This document shows positions 7,450 to 13,171 of a stretch of DNA of 17,152 nt, in pieces. Under the pieces are notes generated by a model, which was not told the DNA's origin, did no database searches, and saw only the letters and a program-made list of their open reading frames with translations. Where the stretch lies: contig JAHFKF010000023.1 in assembly GCA_023245475.1 (NCBI GenBank), forward strand, positions 1 to 17,152, read 5' to 3'. Numbering within the stretch: position 1 is the first letter of the stretch; each line of letters begins with the position of its first letter. The position numbers were made by a program, and so were the translations under genes. The DNA comes from Candidatus Levyibacteriota bacterium (lineage in GTDB: Bacteria > Patescibacteriota > Microgenomatia > Levybacterales > UBA12049).

Positions 7450-7583
7450 GCCCTGCACCTTTTCTTTCAAGTATTTTCTAACATCTTGCGTAATCTTTTC
7501 TACCCTGCTGTTGTTTTAAAATATTGCTCACAATTGATAGCATCTTGTTTGCTCTTGAAAGCAGAGTAGGATGAGTAGCTCAT
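7450..7583 (-). pseudogene. Decayed C-terminal fragment of a GIY-YIG endonuclease-like gene
   Basis: Reading leftward from 7583, the frame gives MSYSSYSAFKSKQDAINCEQ then YFKTTAG, a TAG stop at 7502-7500, and, in the same frame, KRLRKMLENT and a TGA. A shift of one base then continues ILERKGAGLVKMRH. The string AFKSKQDAxxxEQYFKTTxGxKRLRKML matches the C-terminal part of small GIY-YIG proteins (compare 'eaF.sk.DAl.REqylKt..G...lk.ml'). The catalytic GIY-YIG half is absent. One nonsense codon plus a frameshift mark it as a relic. It fills the gap between two convergent genes. Confidence 0.45.
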
Positions 7584-7596
7584 AAGGAATATATTA

Positions 7597-8103
7597 TTAC
7601 TGTAGTTCTTGGTAAGTAGCAATCAATTGTGATAGCGTTTCTTTTTCAGTTTTCCAGATGCTCCATACGGAGCAACACCATTTTTTAATCATGTCATCTT
7701 TTGCTTCATCTGATACGAATATAACGTTTTGTATTGTCAAAAGTGCTTTTTCTTTTGGCATTTCAAAGGCAGGCCAATGTTTGGATTTATTTCTATTTGC
7801 GAGCAGAGCATGAATTCCTTGAACTTGTTTGCCAGAATAATTTTTCTCACACACCAAATAAAGTCCAACGAGTGCAAAAGTAATGCTAATTGGTTTTACG
7901 TGTTTTCCAAAATGCTGTGCACAATAGGTATCAACAATCAGTTGGTGGATGAAAGAGCTATCGTGTAACGACAACGAATAATGAGATAATTCATGATACA
8001 ACTCACGGCAGGCGATAGAAGCATTAAAAACATGGTCAAATCCTTGCTTCTCAGAATTTAGTTTTATACCACATCCTGGACAGGTAATGACATCTTTTAT
8101 CAT
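7597..8103 (-). CDS. DUF5946 family protein
   Basis: 168 aa. The N-terminus has a CPGC pair (C8, C11) and a conserved-looking aspartate-histidine (DHVFNAS), then ACRELYHELSHYSL. This leads to HQLIVDTYCAQHFGKHVKPISITFALVGLYLV at about 53-84. The 'h.l.vDaYaaQHpG' segment is the signature I associate with DUF5946, a family of unknown function. The final third is charged and ends at TYQELQ. No membrane segment. TATACT (8115-8110) is 6 nt before the ATG, so the mRNA should be leaderless. It lies between the Nudix gene and the GIY-YIG relic. Confidence 0.65.
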   Translation of the reverse strand: MIKDVITCPGCGIKLNSEKQGFDHVFNASIACRELYHELSHYSLSLHDSSFIHQLIVDTYCAQHFGKHVKPISITFALVGLYLVCEKNYSGKQVQGIHALLANRNKSKHWPAFEMPKEKALLTIQNVIFVSDEAKDDMIKKWCCSVWSIWKTEKETLSQLIATYQELQ

Positions 8104-8109
8104 AGAAAA

Positions 8110-8115
8110 AGTATA
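8110..8115 (-). promoter_or_regulatory. -10 box of the DUF5946 gene
   Basis: TATACT, 6 nt before the ATG at 8103. The -35 region is poor. Confidence 0.5.
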
Positions 8116-8165
8116 CCAGAATTTCTAACGCACAGTTACGGGTAGGAAATTTCTAGGCATAATTC

Positions 8166-8186
8166 GAGGCTAAAAAGTGTAGCAGG
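8166..8186. repeat. Partial repeat, left-half relative of copy 1
   Basis: GAGGCTAAAAAGTG... matches 2792-2812 except for five transitions. The following CATTAGTAA resembles GCTAAGTAA of copy 1. It lies just beyond the stop codon of the Nudix gene. Confidence 0.35.
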
Positions 8187-8188
8187 CA

Positions 8189-8686
8189 TTAGTAAGCGAG
8201 TTTCGAACAGTTTGGAATAAAATCAATACTTTTGATATTGAAAGAATCCAACAATTTCTTATCCACAGTTAGTAATTCTTTAACAGTTGTTTTATGGAGA
8301 TAAAGATCAAGAGCTGCTTTATGACCAGGTAAGATATTTTCTGGTAGGCTATCGAGTGGATACCAATTCCAACCCTCGCATTTCTCTGGCTCTACGGTTT
8401 GAGGAAGACCCTCATATTCATTACAAGAAAATACAAAATGAATAAAATTGTAGCCTTTTTGTAATTCTCTAACTACACCTACATATTGAAGGTTTTTCCC
8501 TTGGAGTGAAGTTTCTTCTAATAGTTCTCTTTTGCCGCATTCTTCGAGTGGCTCTTCTAATTCAATTCTACCCCCAGGTAACCCAAGGGTACCCGCTTTA
8601 TAACTATTTAGCCTCTTTCCCAGAAGAACTTGTGTTTTGTCCTTATCTAACACAATTACACAAACGCCAATATGTTCTGGTTCCAT
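8189..8686 (-). CDS. Nudix hydrolase (MutT-like)
   Basis: 165 aa from the second of two adjacent ATGs. The second is preferred because TATACT then ends exactly 6 nt upstream, the spacing seen throughout this window. The Nudix box spans residues 39-61: G39, E45, then R53-E54-L-L-E57-E58-T-S60-L61. It matches GX5EX7REUXEEXGU except that Ser60 replaces the usual glycine. The metal-binding glutamates are intact. The preceding GTLGLPGGRIELEE and the later EGWNWYPLDSLPENILPGHKAAL fit the MTH1/ADP-ribose-type subgroup. Likely hydrolyses a damaged or surplus nucleoside diphosphate derivative in the cytosol. Confidence 0.88.
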   Translation of the reverse strand: MEPEHIGVCVIVLDKDKTQVLLGKRLNSYKAGTLGLPGGRIELEEPLEECGKRELLEETSLQGKNLQYVGVVRELQKGYNFIHFVFSCNEYEGLPQTVEPEKCEGWNWYPLDSLPENILPGHKAALDLYLHKTTVKELLTVDKKLLDSFNIKSIDFIPNCSKLAY

Positions 8687-8692
8687 CATTGA

Positions 8693-8698
8693 AGTATA
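8693..8698 (-). promoter_or_regulatory. -10 box of the Nudix gene
   Basis: TATACT, 6 nt before the ATG at 8686. It supports the second ATG as start. Confidence 0.5.
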
Positions 8699-8744
8699 TC
8701 AGAAGATGAAGAGTTCGATGATAGTACATCCAGAGTTGGCAGGG

Positions 8745-8770
8745 GCGGAGCAACTTTGTCGGAACGTTTT
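8745..8770. repeat. Interspersed repeat, copy 3
   Basis: 20 of 26 bases match copies 1 and 2, mostly with transition differences (CAACTTTGTCGGAACG against TAACTTTGTTGGAATG). It is preceded by GGCAGGG as in copy 1. It lies immediately upstream of the candidate sRNA promoter. Confidence 0.55.
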
Positions 8771-8779
8771 ATGCCACCA

Positions 8780-8785
8780 TATAAT
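8780..8785 (+). promoter_or_regulatory. -10 box of the candidate small RNA
   Basis: Perfect TATAAT with no protein gene behind it. A weak -35 (TTGTCG, 8756-8761, 18-nt spacer) lies inside repeat copy 3. Confidence 0.4.
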
Positions 8786-8791
8786 GAAAAG

Positions 8792-8872
8792 GATTCCTTA
8801 CCTGCCTTGTAAGTGAAGTGTTAATGTTAACTGAGGTTCTATCCGGCCTCGGTTTTTATTTATTTTTTTGAG
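8792..8872 (+). ncRNA. Candidate small RNA with intrinsic terminator
   Basis: A perfect -10 box (8780) predicts a transcript starting near 8792. It would end at the intrinsic terminator that follows it. No credible coding frame lies between; the only ATG (8784) gives a ten-codon peptide and overlaps the -10. The roughly 80-nt RNA matches no family I can name. It could instead be a short leader for the ATPase gene, but that gene has its own better promoter downstream of the terminator. Confidence 0.35.
8830..8872 (+). terminator. Intrinsic terminator
   Basis: Stem AACTGAGG / CCTCGGTT (8 bp with one G-U pair) around a 10-nt loop, followed by a T tract (TTTTTATTTATTTTTTT). It insulates the ATPase cassette from upstream transcription. 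Confidence 0.75.
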
Positions 8873-8936
8873 TGTTTAGGGAATAGGGCCTATTTTGTAA
8901 AATTAAAGCATTTTCAACATGAAAATGTTTAAAGTA

Positions 8937-8965
8937 TTGACCTTTTGCAGTATTTATGTTATAAT
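8937..8965 (+). promoter_or_regulatory. Promoter of the AAA15-RloB-like cassette
   Basis: TTGACC (8937-8942), 17 nt, TATAAT (8960-8965), then 6 nt to the ATG at 8972. One of the strongest promoters in the window. Confidence 0.75.
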
Positions 8966-8971
8966 CCTAGT

Positions 8972-10174
8972 ATGATATACAAATTTTCTGCAAAGAATTT
9001 CTACTCATTCAAAGAAACTGTCGAGACTTCCTTTGAAGTAAATGCAAATGCACCACACACAGATATTTATGTAAAAGATCTTCATGGAAATCGAGTATCA
9101 AAGGTTTTATCAGTAATTGGGGCAAATGCGTCCGGTAAGACAAACCTTTTAAAAATACTCACTTTCACTCAGTTCTTAATCAGAGATTCATATAATGATT
9201 TAAAACCCGATGAGAAATTCCCTTTCGCTTCCTATAAGTTTACCCCTGACGAAAATGTTCTGACAGAATTATCAGTTCGTTTTAATTGTGACGATATGGT
9301 TTTTGATTATTTTATAAAACTTAACAGACAGCAGATATTGGAAGAGAGATTGCGTAAACTCAATAACCATACAAAACAATTTGGTGTTCTTTACAAAAGA
9401 ACATGGAGTATAAAAGAGGATAAGTATCATTATTCATTAAGGAACTTTAATTTTTCTGAAAAACTTACCACAAAAAGAACAAACGCAACTTTATTAGCAA
9501 TTGCTGGTCAGGCTGAGCATACTTTAAGTAAGAAAATTATAAATTGTTGGGACAAGTTTATTGCAAATGTAGATCAAATAGGCAGAGAGGATTATTCTGG
9601 TTCGATATTTGAAGCAGCGGGGTTTTATGAAAAAAATACTGAGATACATAATAAAGCTGATTCTCTATTAAAAAAATTTGATCTCGGTTTAAGTGGTACG
9701 AAATCTACAAAATATACTCATAAATCCAAAAGTGGGAAAGAAGAAGAAATGTATTTACCGTATGGAATACACAGTGTTAAAGATAAAAATTATGACTTAC
9801 CATTGTTATATGAGTCACGTGGAACCCAAAATCTTTTTATCTTACTGCATAAAATTTTACCGATCCTAAAGAGTGGAGGCATTGCCGTTTTTGATGAATT
9901 TGATGCTGATCTTCATCCTTTAATGTTGCCAGAGCTTGTAGACATGTTTGCCTCAAAAACATCAAATCCAAAAAATGCTCAGCTTATTTTTAGTACTCAT
10001 CATCTTGAGATATTGAACAGACTCGATAAATATCAAATTGTTCTTGTTGAGAAAAACGCCGAAAAGCATGCAACAGAAGTTTTTCGCCTTGATGAAATAC
10101 GAGGAGTGAGAGCAGACGATAATTATTATTCTAAGTATATTGCCGGAGCTTACGGCGCTATACCGGAAATCTAA
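8972..10174 (+). CDS. AAA15/ABC-type ATPase (AbiL/RloA/PARIS-like)
   Basis: 400 aa. An earlier in-frame ATG at 8945 is rejected because the promoter lies between it and the ATG at 8972. SMC/ABC-type ATPase motifs in order: Walker A GANASGKT (50-57), signature ESRGT (281-285), Walker B GGIAVFDEFD (302-311) with a D-loop and LHP, and H-loop STHH (341-344). The roughly 220-residue insertion between Walker A and signature is charged and helical, as in AAA15/AAA_21 proteins. There is no C-terminal TOPRIM domain, so it is not a full OLD nuclease; the adjacent gene seems to supply that module. Members of this class drive AbiL, RloAB and PARIS-type phage defence. It looks A/T-richer than its neighbours. 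First gene of the cassette. Confidence 0.85.
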   Translation: MIYKFSAKNFYSFKETVETSFEVNANAPHTDIYVKDLHGNRVSKVLSVIGANASGKTNLLKILTFTQFLIRDSYNDLKPDEKFPFASYKFTPDENVLTELSVRFNCDDMVFDYFIKLNRQQILEERLRKLNNHTKQFGVLYKRTWSIKEDKYHYSLRNFNFSEKLTTKRTNATLLAIAGQAEHTLSKKIINCWDKFIANVDQIGREDYSGSIFEAAGFYEKNTEIHNKADSLLKKFDLGLSGTKSTKYTHKSKSGKEEEMYLPYGIHSVKDKNYDLPLLYESRGTQNLFILLHKILPILKSGGIAVFDEFDADLHPLMLPELVDMFASKTSNPKNAQLIFSTHHLEILNRLDKYQIVLVEKNAEKHATEVFRLDEIRGVRADDNYYSKYIAGAYGAIPEI

Positions 10175-10207
10175 TAATTATGCTATTCAAAAAAATTTAT
10201 TTTACAA

Positions 10208-10750
10208 ATGAAAAGAGTGACATTACGATACGCACAGCTTACTGTATTTGCTTTTGGAGAAGCCGAAACTGAAAAGGCCTTTTTAAAGCATATTAGAGCT
10301 TCTTATGGAAGAAATACCGGATTAAGTGTACGAGTTGATTGTGCAACAGGTGGTGCGCCACAAACCATTATTGATTTAGCAATAAGAAGAAGTAATGGAT
10401 GTTTTGATCGACACTTTATTTTGCTTGATACAGATATTACATGGCCTGATGAAACAGTAACCAAAGCGAAAAAAAATAATCATGAGCTTATTCCCGCAAA
10501 CCCTTGTATAGAGGGTTTTTTATTATCTTTGTTAGAACCAGGCATAGATTTATCACTCCTTACTTCTTCTCAGTACAAAAAGATGTTCGAGCAAAAATAC
10601 TTAAACGAAGAGGAAAAATTAGATTATAGAAATTATGAAAAAATTCTTCCGAAATCAAAACTAGAAAAGCTCCGCAAAACAAATCAGCCATTGGATACAA
10701 TTATCTGCTTGATGACAGAAGTAAAAAAGAGGAAACCAAAAGATGCTTAA
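10208..10750 (+). CDS. RloB/TOPRIM-like effector, partner of the AAA15 ATPase
   Basis: 180 aa. RloB-like landmarks in order: GEAETEKAFLKHI at 17-29 (compare 'EGekTEp.Yf', with the acidic residue at Glu18 or Glu20), ILLDTDITWPDE (DxD at 74-76), and IPANPCIEGFLLSLLE at 95-110 (compare the family's 'sNPcFElWlllHf'). A Glu plus DxD is the TOPRIM metal-binding arrangement. The C-terminus is lysine-rich. In AbiL (AbiLi/AbiLii) and RloAB, an AAA15 ATPase is paired with exactly this kind of protein. PARIS uses an analogous TOPRIM protein, AriB. It follows the ATPase by 33 nt and is probably co-transcribed. The predicted role is an RNA/DNA-cleaving effector held in check by the ATPase. Function is inferred. 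Confidence 0.7.
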   Translation: MKRVTLRYAQLTVFAFGEAETEKAFLKHIRASYGRNTGLSVRVDCATGGAPQTIIDLAIRRSNGCFDRHFILLDTDITWPDETVTKAKKNNHELIPANPCIEGFLLSLLEPGIDLSLLTSSQYKKMFEQKYLNEEEKLDYRNYEKILPKSKLEKLRKTNQPLDTIICLMTEVKKRKPKDA

Positions 10751-10768
10751 TTGGAGCAGTGTATTAGG

Positions 10769-10778
10769 AAGGAGGTGA
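10769..10778 (+). promoter_or_regulatory. Strong Shine-Dalgarno of the DUF1508 gene
   Basis: AAGGAGGTGA, a near-perfect anti-SD complement, 7 nt before the ATG. Most other genes here have none, so this gene is expected to be read from a longer mRNA, presumably that of the ATPase cassette. Confidence 0.8.
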
Positions 10779-10785
10779 ATAAGAT

Positions 10786-10962
10786 ATGGCAACTTTCAAA
10801 ATTTATTCCGATAGGGCTGGTGAGTACAGATGGACTCTGAGATCCGCAAATGGTAAAACAGTAGCGGATTCCGCAGAAGGTTATACTTCAAGACAAGGCG
10901 CACGAGATGGTGTAGCTTTCGTCAAGGCAAACGCAGCAACTGCGAATGTCGAGGAAGTGTAG
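10786..10962 (+). CDS. DUF1508/YegP family small protein
   Basis: 58 aa, a single YegP-type domain. FKIYSDRAGEYRWTLRSANG followed by KTVADSAEGYTSRQGARDGV and AFVKANA fits the family pattern of a beta hairpin (y.wrl...nG..ia.s.gY.s...a..gi..vk.na). Family members are single or tandem copies; their role is poorly known and sometimes linked to stress. It starts 35 nt after the RloB-like gene with a very strong Shine-Dalgarno, so it is plausibly the third gene of the cassette. Its codons look more G/C-rich than those of the ATPase. It may be an independent housekeeping gene read through from upstream. Confidence 0.85.
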   Translation: MATFKIYSDRAGEYRWTLRSANGKTVADSAEGYTSRQGARDGVAFVKANAATANVEEV

Positions 10963-10969
10963 AGAAGGA

Positions 10970-11000
10970 GCATTCCGAGGGGCGAAAGCTCCTCGGATGC
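10970..11000 (+). terminator. Stable GAAA-tetraloop hairpin after the cassette
   Basis: GCATTCCGAGGGGC-GAAA-GCTCCTCGGATGC: about 13 bp with one bulged T and one G-U pair, starting 8 nt after the DUF1508 stop. No T tract follows directly, so it may be a 3'-end stabiliser or a weak terminator rather than a classic intrinsic terminator. Confidence 0.55.
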
Positions 11001-11036
11001 CCAGGCAAATTTATTATAACAGAATACTGATTAAAT

Positions 11037-11114
11037 ATGATAACAGCAGAAGAAATACAAGCAAAATCCGATTCTGAAGGTATAAACTGTAATCCTCAAG
11101 CCGGAAATGCGTAG
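11037..11114 (+). CDS. Very short ORF or gene remnant
   Basis: 25 codons (MITAEEIQAKSDSEG...), ending 8 bp before the 3' end of tRNA-Trp. AATACT lies 8 nt before the ATG, like the leaderless genes nearby. The sequence looks codon-like but no family is recognised. It may be the beginning of a gene truncated at the tRNA junction, or chance. Confidence 0.2.
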   Translation: MITAEEIQAKSDSEGINCNPQAGNA

Positions 11115-11121
11115 CGATGTG

Positions 11122-11193
11122 CAGGGGCGCACAGATTCGAACTGTGAAAAGCAGTTTTGGAGACTGCTGTGATAACCATTTCACTACACCCCT
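11122..11193 (-). tRNA. tRNA-Trp (CCA anticodon)
   Basis: 72 nt. Acceptor AGGGGTG pairs with CGCCCCT, D stem GTGA/TCAC, anticodon arm GCAGT-CTCCAAA-ACTGC with anticodon CCA, T arm CACAG-TTCGAAT-CTGTG. The discriminator is G, as usual for tRNA-Trp. The 3' CCA is not encoded. Confidence 0.95.
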
Positions 11194-11205
11194 AGGTGTT
11201 TTTGT

Positions 11206-11234
11206 ATTATAGCTTGCAATGGAAACTTTTTCAA
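11206..11234 (-). promoter_or_regulatory. tRNA-Trp promoter
   Basis: TTGAAA (11234-11229), 17 nt, TATAAT (11211-11206), 12 nt upstream of the mature tRNA 5' end. It overlaps the opposite promoter at 11214-11241. Confidence 0.7.
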
Positions 11235-11241
11235 TTATAAT
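11214..11241 (+). promoter_or_regulatory. Promoter of the 11248 gene
   Basis: TTGCAA (11214-11219), 16 nt, TATAAT (11236-11241), then 6 nt to the ATG. Leaderless, and physically overlapping the tRNA-Trp promoter. Confidence 0.6.
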
Positions 11242-11247
11242 ACCACT

Positions 11248-11913
11248 ATGTTAGAACTGAGGCACACATCCCATCCCTCAATCAGGAAATTGGCGAGAAT
11301 AGACAATCTTTCGGAGGTATTACCAGGCGGTGATTTGGTCTATAGCAAAGGCGAGGGGAAATTAATCATGAGTCCTTTAGCAGTGCGGTATAGAATGCAA
11401 GGTCTAGACGTAACGAGGTTTCTTGATAAAAGAAAAACAATTTTTACCGGACAGAGAGAAACGCGCGAGGGCATGCAAAGTATCGTAACTAAAGAATATG
11501 CAGGAAAAGGGGAAGAACAAAAGGCCATTGCAGTAAAAAGACTAGTAGACAGGTATTCCGATTCGGATGGGGATTTAAATGGAATAGAGCAATTTACCGC
11601 GTTGCGAGCACTACAGGCAGAAGGGATACCTTGTGCACTGCCGTTAGCAGCAACAAAGAAAGAATTAATCACCGAATGGGTTGATAAGCCTTTGGTATCA
11701 AAAAGTAGGGAAGCCATGGATGCTTTTCCAGCTTATTTAGATGCTCTTGACCAAAAAGTGGTGATATTACAACAAAAAGGGAAATGGCAAGAGAATTGTA
11801 AAGTCGAGCGTCAGCCTGCAAATTATGCAATTGGAGACGTTGCTAATCCTGATATTTTACTGAGATTTATTGCCATAGATCCAGCATATATTCATTCTAG
11901 TTTTTATTTTTAG
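11248..11913 (+). CDS. Hypothetical protein with atypical kinase-like features
   Basis: 221 aa, no firm family. Several segments recall a degenerate protein-kinase/aminoglycoside-phosphotransferase fold. MQSIVTKEYAG (76-86) has a lysine in a strand. IEQFTALRALQAEGIPCALPLA (113-134) is like an alphaC-Glu helix followed by 'gip.p.pl'. LITEWVDKPL (140-149) looks like a hinge strand. NYAIGDVANPDILLRFIAIDPAY (192-214) is like 'N.ig....l..IDpa'. The catalytic-loop HxD is not evident, so activity is doubtful. No signal peptide. The ATG is fixed by TATAAT 6 nt upstream. It is convergent with the next gene, with only 22 bp between the stops. Confidence 0.55.
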   Translation: MLELRHTSHPSIRKLARIDNLSEVLPGGDLVYSKGEGKLIMSPLAVRYRMQGLDVTRFLDKRKTIFTGQRETREGMQSIVTKEYAGKGEEQKAIAVKRLVDRYSDSDGDLNGIEQFTALRALQAEGIPCALPLAATKKELITEWVDKPLVSKSREAMDAFPAYLDALDQKVVILQQKGKWQENCKVERQPANYAIGDVANPDILLRFIAIDPAYIHSSFYF

Positions 11914-11935
11914 TACGAGGATCTCTCAATCGTAG

Positions 11936-12904
11936 TTAGAACGACCCTGTCATCATAGGGAGAGTTGCAGGATCTTCTGAGCATTCTCCTGGGCCTTCTA
12001 TCGCGCAGGGGATACTCTTATATTCTTTGTACTCATAGTTACCATTTTCTTTCCAATTAAAGTATGCCACTTTGCCAATCGTTTTTGTGGCACTGGTGTT
12101 TATGTTTAGCAGCATCGTTTCAGGTGCGTGCCCTCCACAATTCCAACAACCAAACATATTGAGCGCTACATAGGTGCCATCAGAACTTACTTGTTTGATT
12201 CGAGGAACGGTATAGACATTGCCACTTTGTCCTTGGGTGCTTGTGTAAATGGTGAAAACTTTATTGCCTTGTGCCATCGCATTGTATAGGTATAGTTTGT
12301 ATTCGGTTTTGGTATCCGTCACAGGCCATCGCATAATAAAGATAAAGTTGCTCTTGTTCGGAAGGACTTTAAAATCAAACAATTCGTCAAAGACTGCCAA
12401 GTCTGTTGGAATATTTGGAGAGTTAACCAGCCCATACCAGGTATATTGGGTGGGGTCGGGGAGATTCGTCAGTGAGAAATCATTTTTGCTTGCAGCTTCT
12501 TCGCTATACACATGCCCTCGGTATCGCATATAGACAGTGCCATTGGCTCTGGTAAAGCTTACGGTCTTCTCTGTAATGGGAATGCCTGTATCAGTCGGTA
12601 CACCAGTGAGTGAGGGTATGACAGTTGCTGTAGGGGTTTGTGTTGGGGTTGTAGGTGCTTTCGTCGGCGTTGGTTGTGGATCTTTCTTGCTGGTACTTGT
12701 GCCAAGTACGTATCCGCCCACCCCTATAAGAAGAGCGAGGAGTATGCCTATACTTATGAGCAGAATCATTTTCGTTTTTTTCTTGGGAGGTTTGGTTTTG
12801 GTGTTTGCCTGAGCAGATTCTGTTTTTGAAGCTTGCGGAGTCGCAGTCGGTACTGGTGTAGGAGACGGTGCAGGTATTGGTTGCTGAGGAATTTCTTTCT
12901 CCAT
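11936..12904 (-). CDS. Membrane-anchored extracytoplasmic protein with Pro/Thr-rich linkers
   Basis: 322 aa. A cytoplasmic Pro/Thr/Gln-rich tail (1-38) ends in a KPPKKKTK basic cluster. It is followed by one transmembrane helix (46-68, MILLISIGILLALLIGVGGY). A second Pro/Thr-rich stretch (75-105) acts as an extracellular stalk. The outer domain (about 110-322) carries four cysteines: a CWNC pair (253, 256) and C300 and C308, suggesting disulfides or a metal site. Single-helix proteins with P/T linkers are common on Patescibacteria cell surfaces; no enzyme motif is seen. AATACT (12916-12911) lies 6 nt before the ATG, with TTGACT 18 nt further up. Confidence 0.65.
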   Translation of the reverse strand: MEKEIPQQPIPAPSPTPVPTATPQASKTESAQANTKTKPPKKKTKMILLISIGILLALLIGVGGYVLGTSTSKKDPQPTPTKAPTTPTQTPTATVIPSLTGVPTDTGIPITEKTVSFTRANGTVYMRYRGHVYSEEAASKNDFSLTNLPDPTQYTWYGLVNSPNIPTDLAVFDELFDFKVLPNKSNFIFIMRWPVTDTKTEYKLYLYNAMAQGNKVFTIYTSTQGQSGNVYTVPRIKQVSSDGTYVALNMFGCWNCGGHAPETMLLNINTSATKTIGKVAYFNWKENGNYEYKEYKSIPCAIEGPGECSEDPATLPMMTGSF

Positions 12905-12910
12905 ACCAGA

Positions 12911-12940
12911 AGTATTTCAAATAAGAGATAGGGAAGTCAA
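12911..12940 (-). promoter_or_regulatory. Promoter of the 12904 gene
   Basis: TTGACT (12940-12935), 18 nt, AATACT (12916-12911), then 6 nt to the ATG. It lies directly after the L33 gene. Confidence 0.55.
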
Positions 12941-12962
12941 GTAAGAAGCAAGTTTTGATGAA

Positions 12963-13139
12963 CTATTTGAGCTTTTCGCTTTCTTTGTGATCCGTTACTT
13001 TGCGGCAGTGCTTGCAGAATTTATGAAGCAACAACTTTGCAGGTGTTTCCATCTTGTTTTTTTGCGAGATGTAATTTCTGTTTTTGCAAACAGAGCAAAC
13101 GAAACCAATTTTGATGCGATGTTCTCCTTTTTTTGCCAT
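12963..13139 (-). CDS. rpmG: Ribosomal protein bL33
   Basis: 58 aa. The bL33 pattern is plain: IGFVCSVCKNRNYISQKNK, then TPAKLLLHKFCKHCRKVTDH followed by KE. Four cysteines in two CxxC pairs (C15, C18, C42, C45) make the zinc ribbon of the Zn-binding L33 form. It is part of the 50S subunit near the E site. There is no Shine-Dalgarno. A -10-like TAAAAT about 12 nt upstream may give a very short leader, or it may be co-transcribed with the tRNA genes 74 bp upstream on the same strand. The tRNA-Thr/Tyr plus L33 association mirrors the ancestral tRNA-tuf-L33-secE neighbourhood. Confidence 0.93.
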   Translation of the reverse strand: MAKKGEHRIKIGFVCSVCKNRNYISQKNKMETPAKLLLHKFCKHCRKVTDHKESEKLK

Positions 13140-13156
13140 AGAATAGATTTGATTTT

Positions 13157-13171
13157 AGCACATAATGTGCT
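13157..13171. repeat. 15-bp perfect inverted repeat
   Basis: AGCACAT-A-ATGTGCT between tRNA-Thr(GGU) and rpmG. It could be an operator, an RNA processing hairpin, or nothing. It sits where an rpmG promoter would lie. Confidence 0.4.

Noticed and set aside
8784..8816. Ten-codon ORF (MKRIPYLPCK) as a leader peptide
   Set aside because: Its ATG overlaps the -10 box (TATAATG), so the transcript would start after it.
12537..12920. Open frames on both strands across the Pro/Thr-rich part of the 11936-12904 gene
   Set aside because: They are shadows of a low-complexity coding stretch; the minus frame with transmembrane helix and promoter explains the region.
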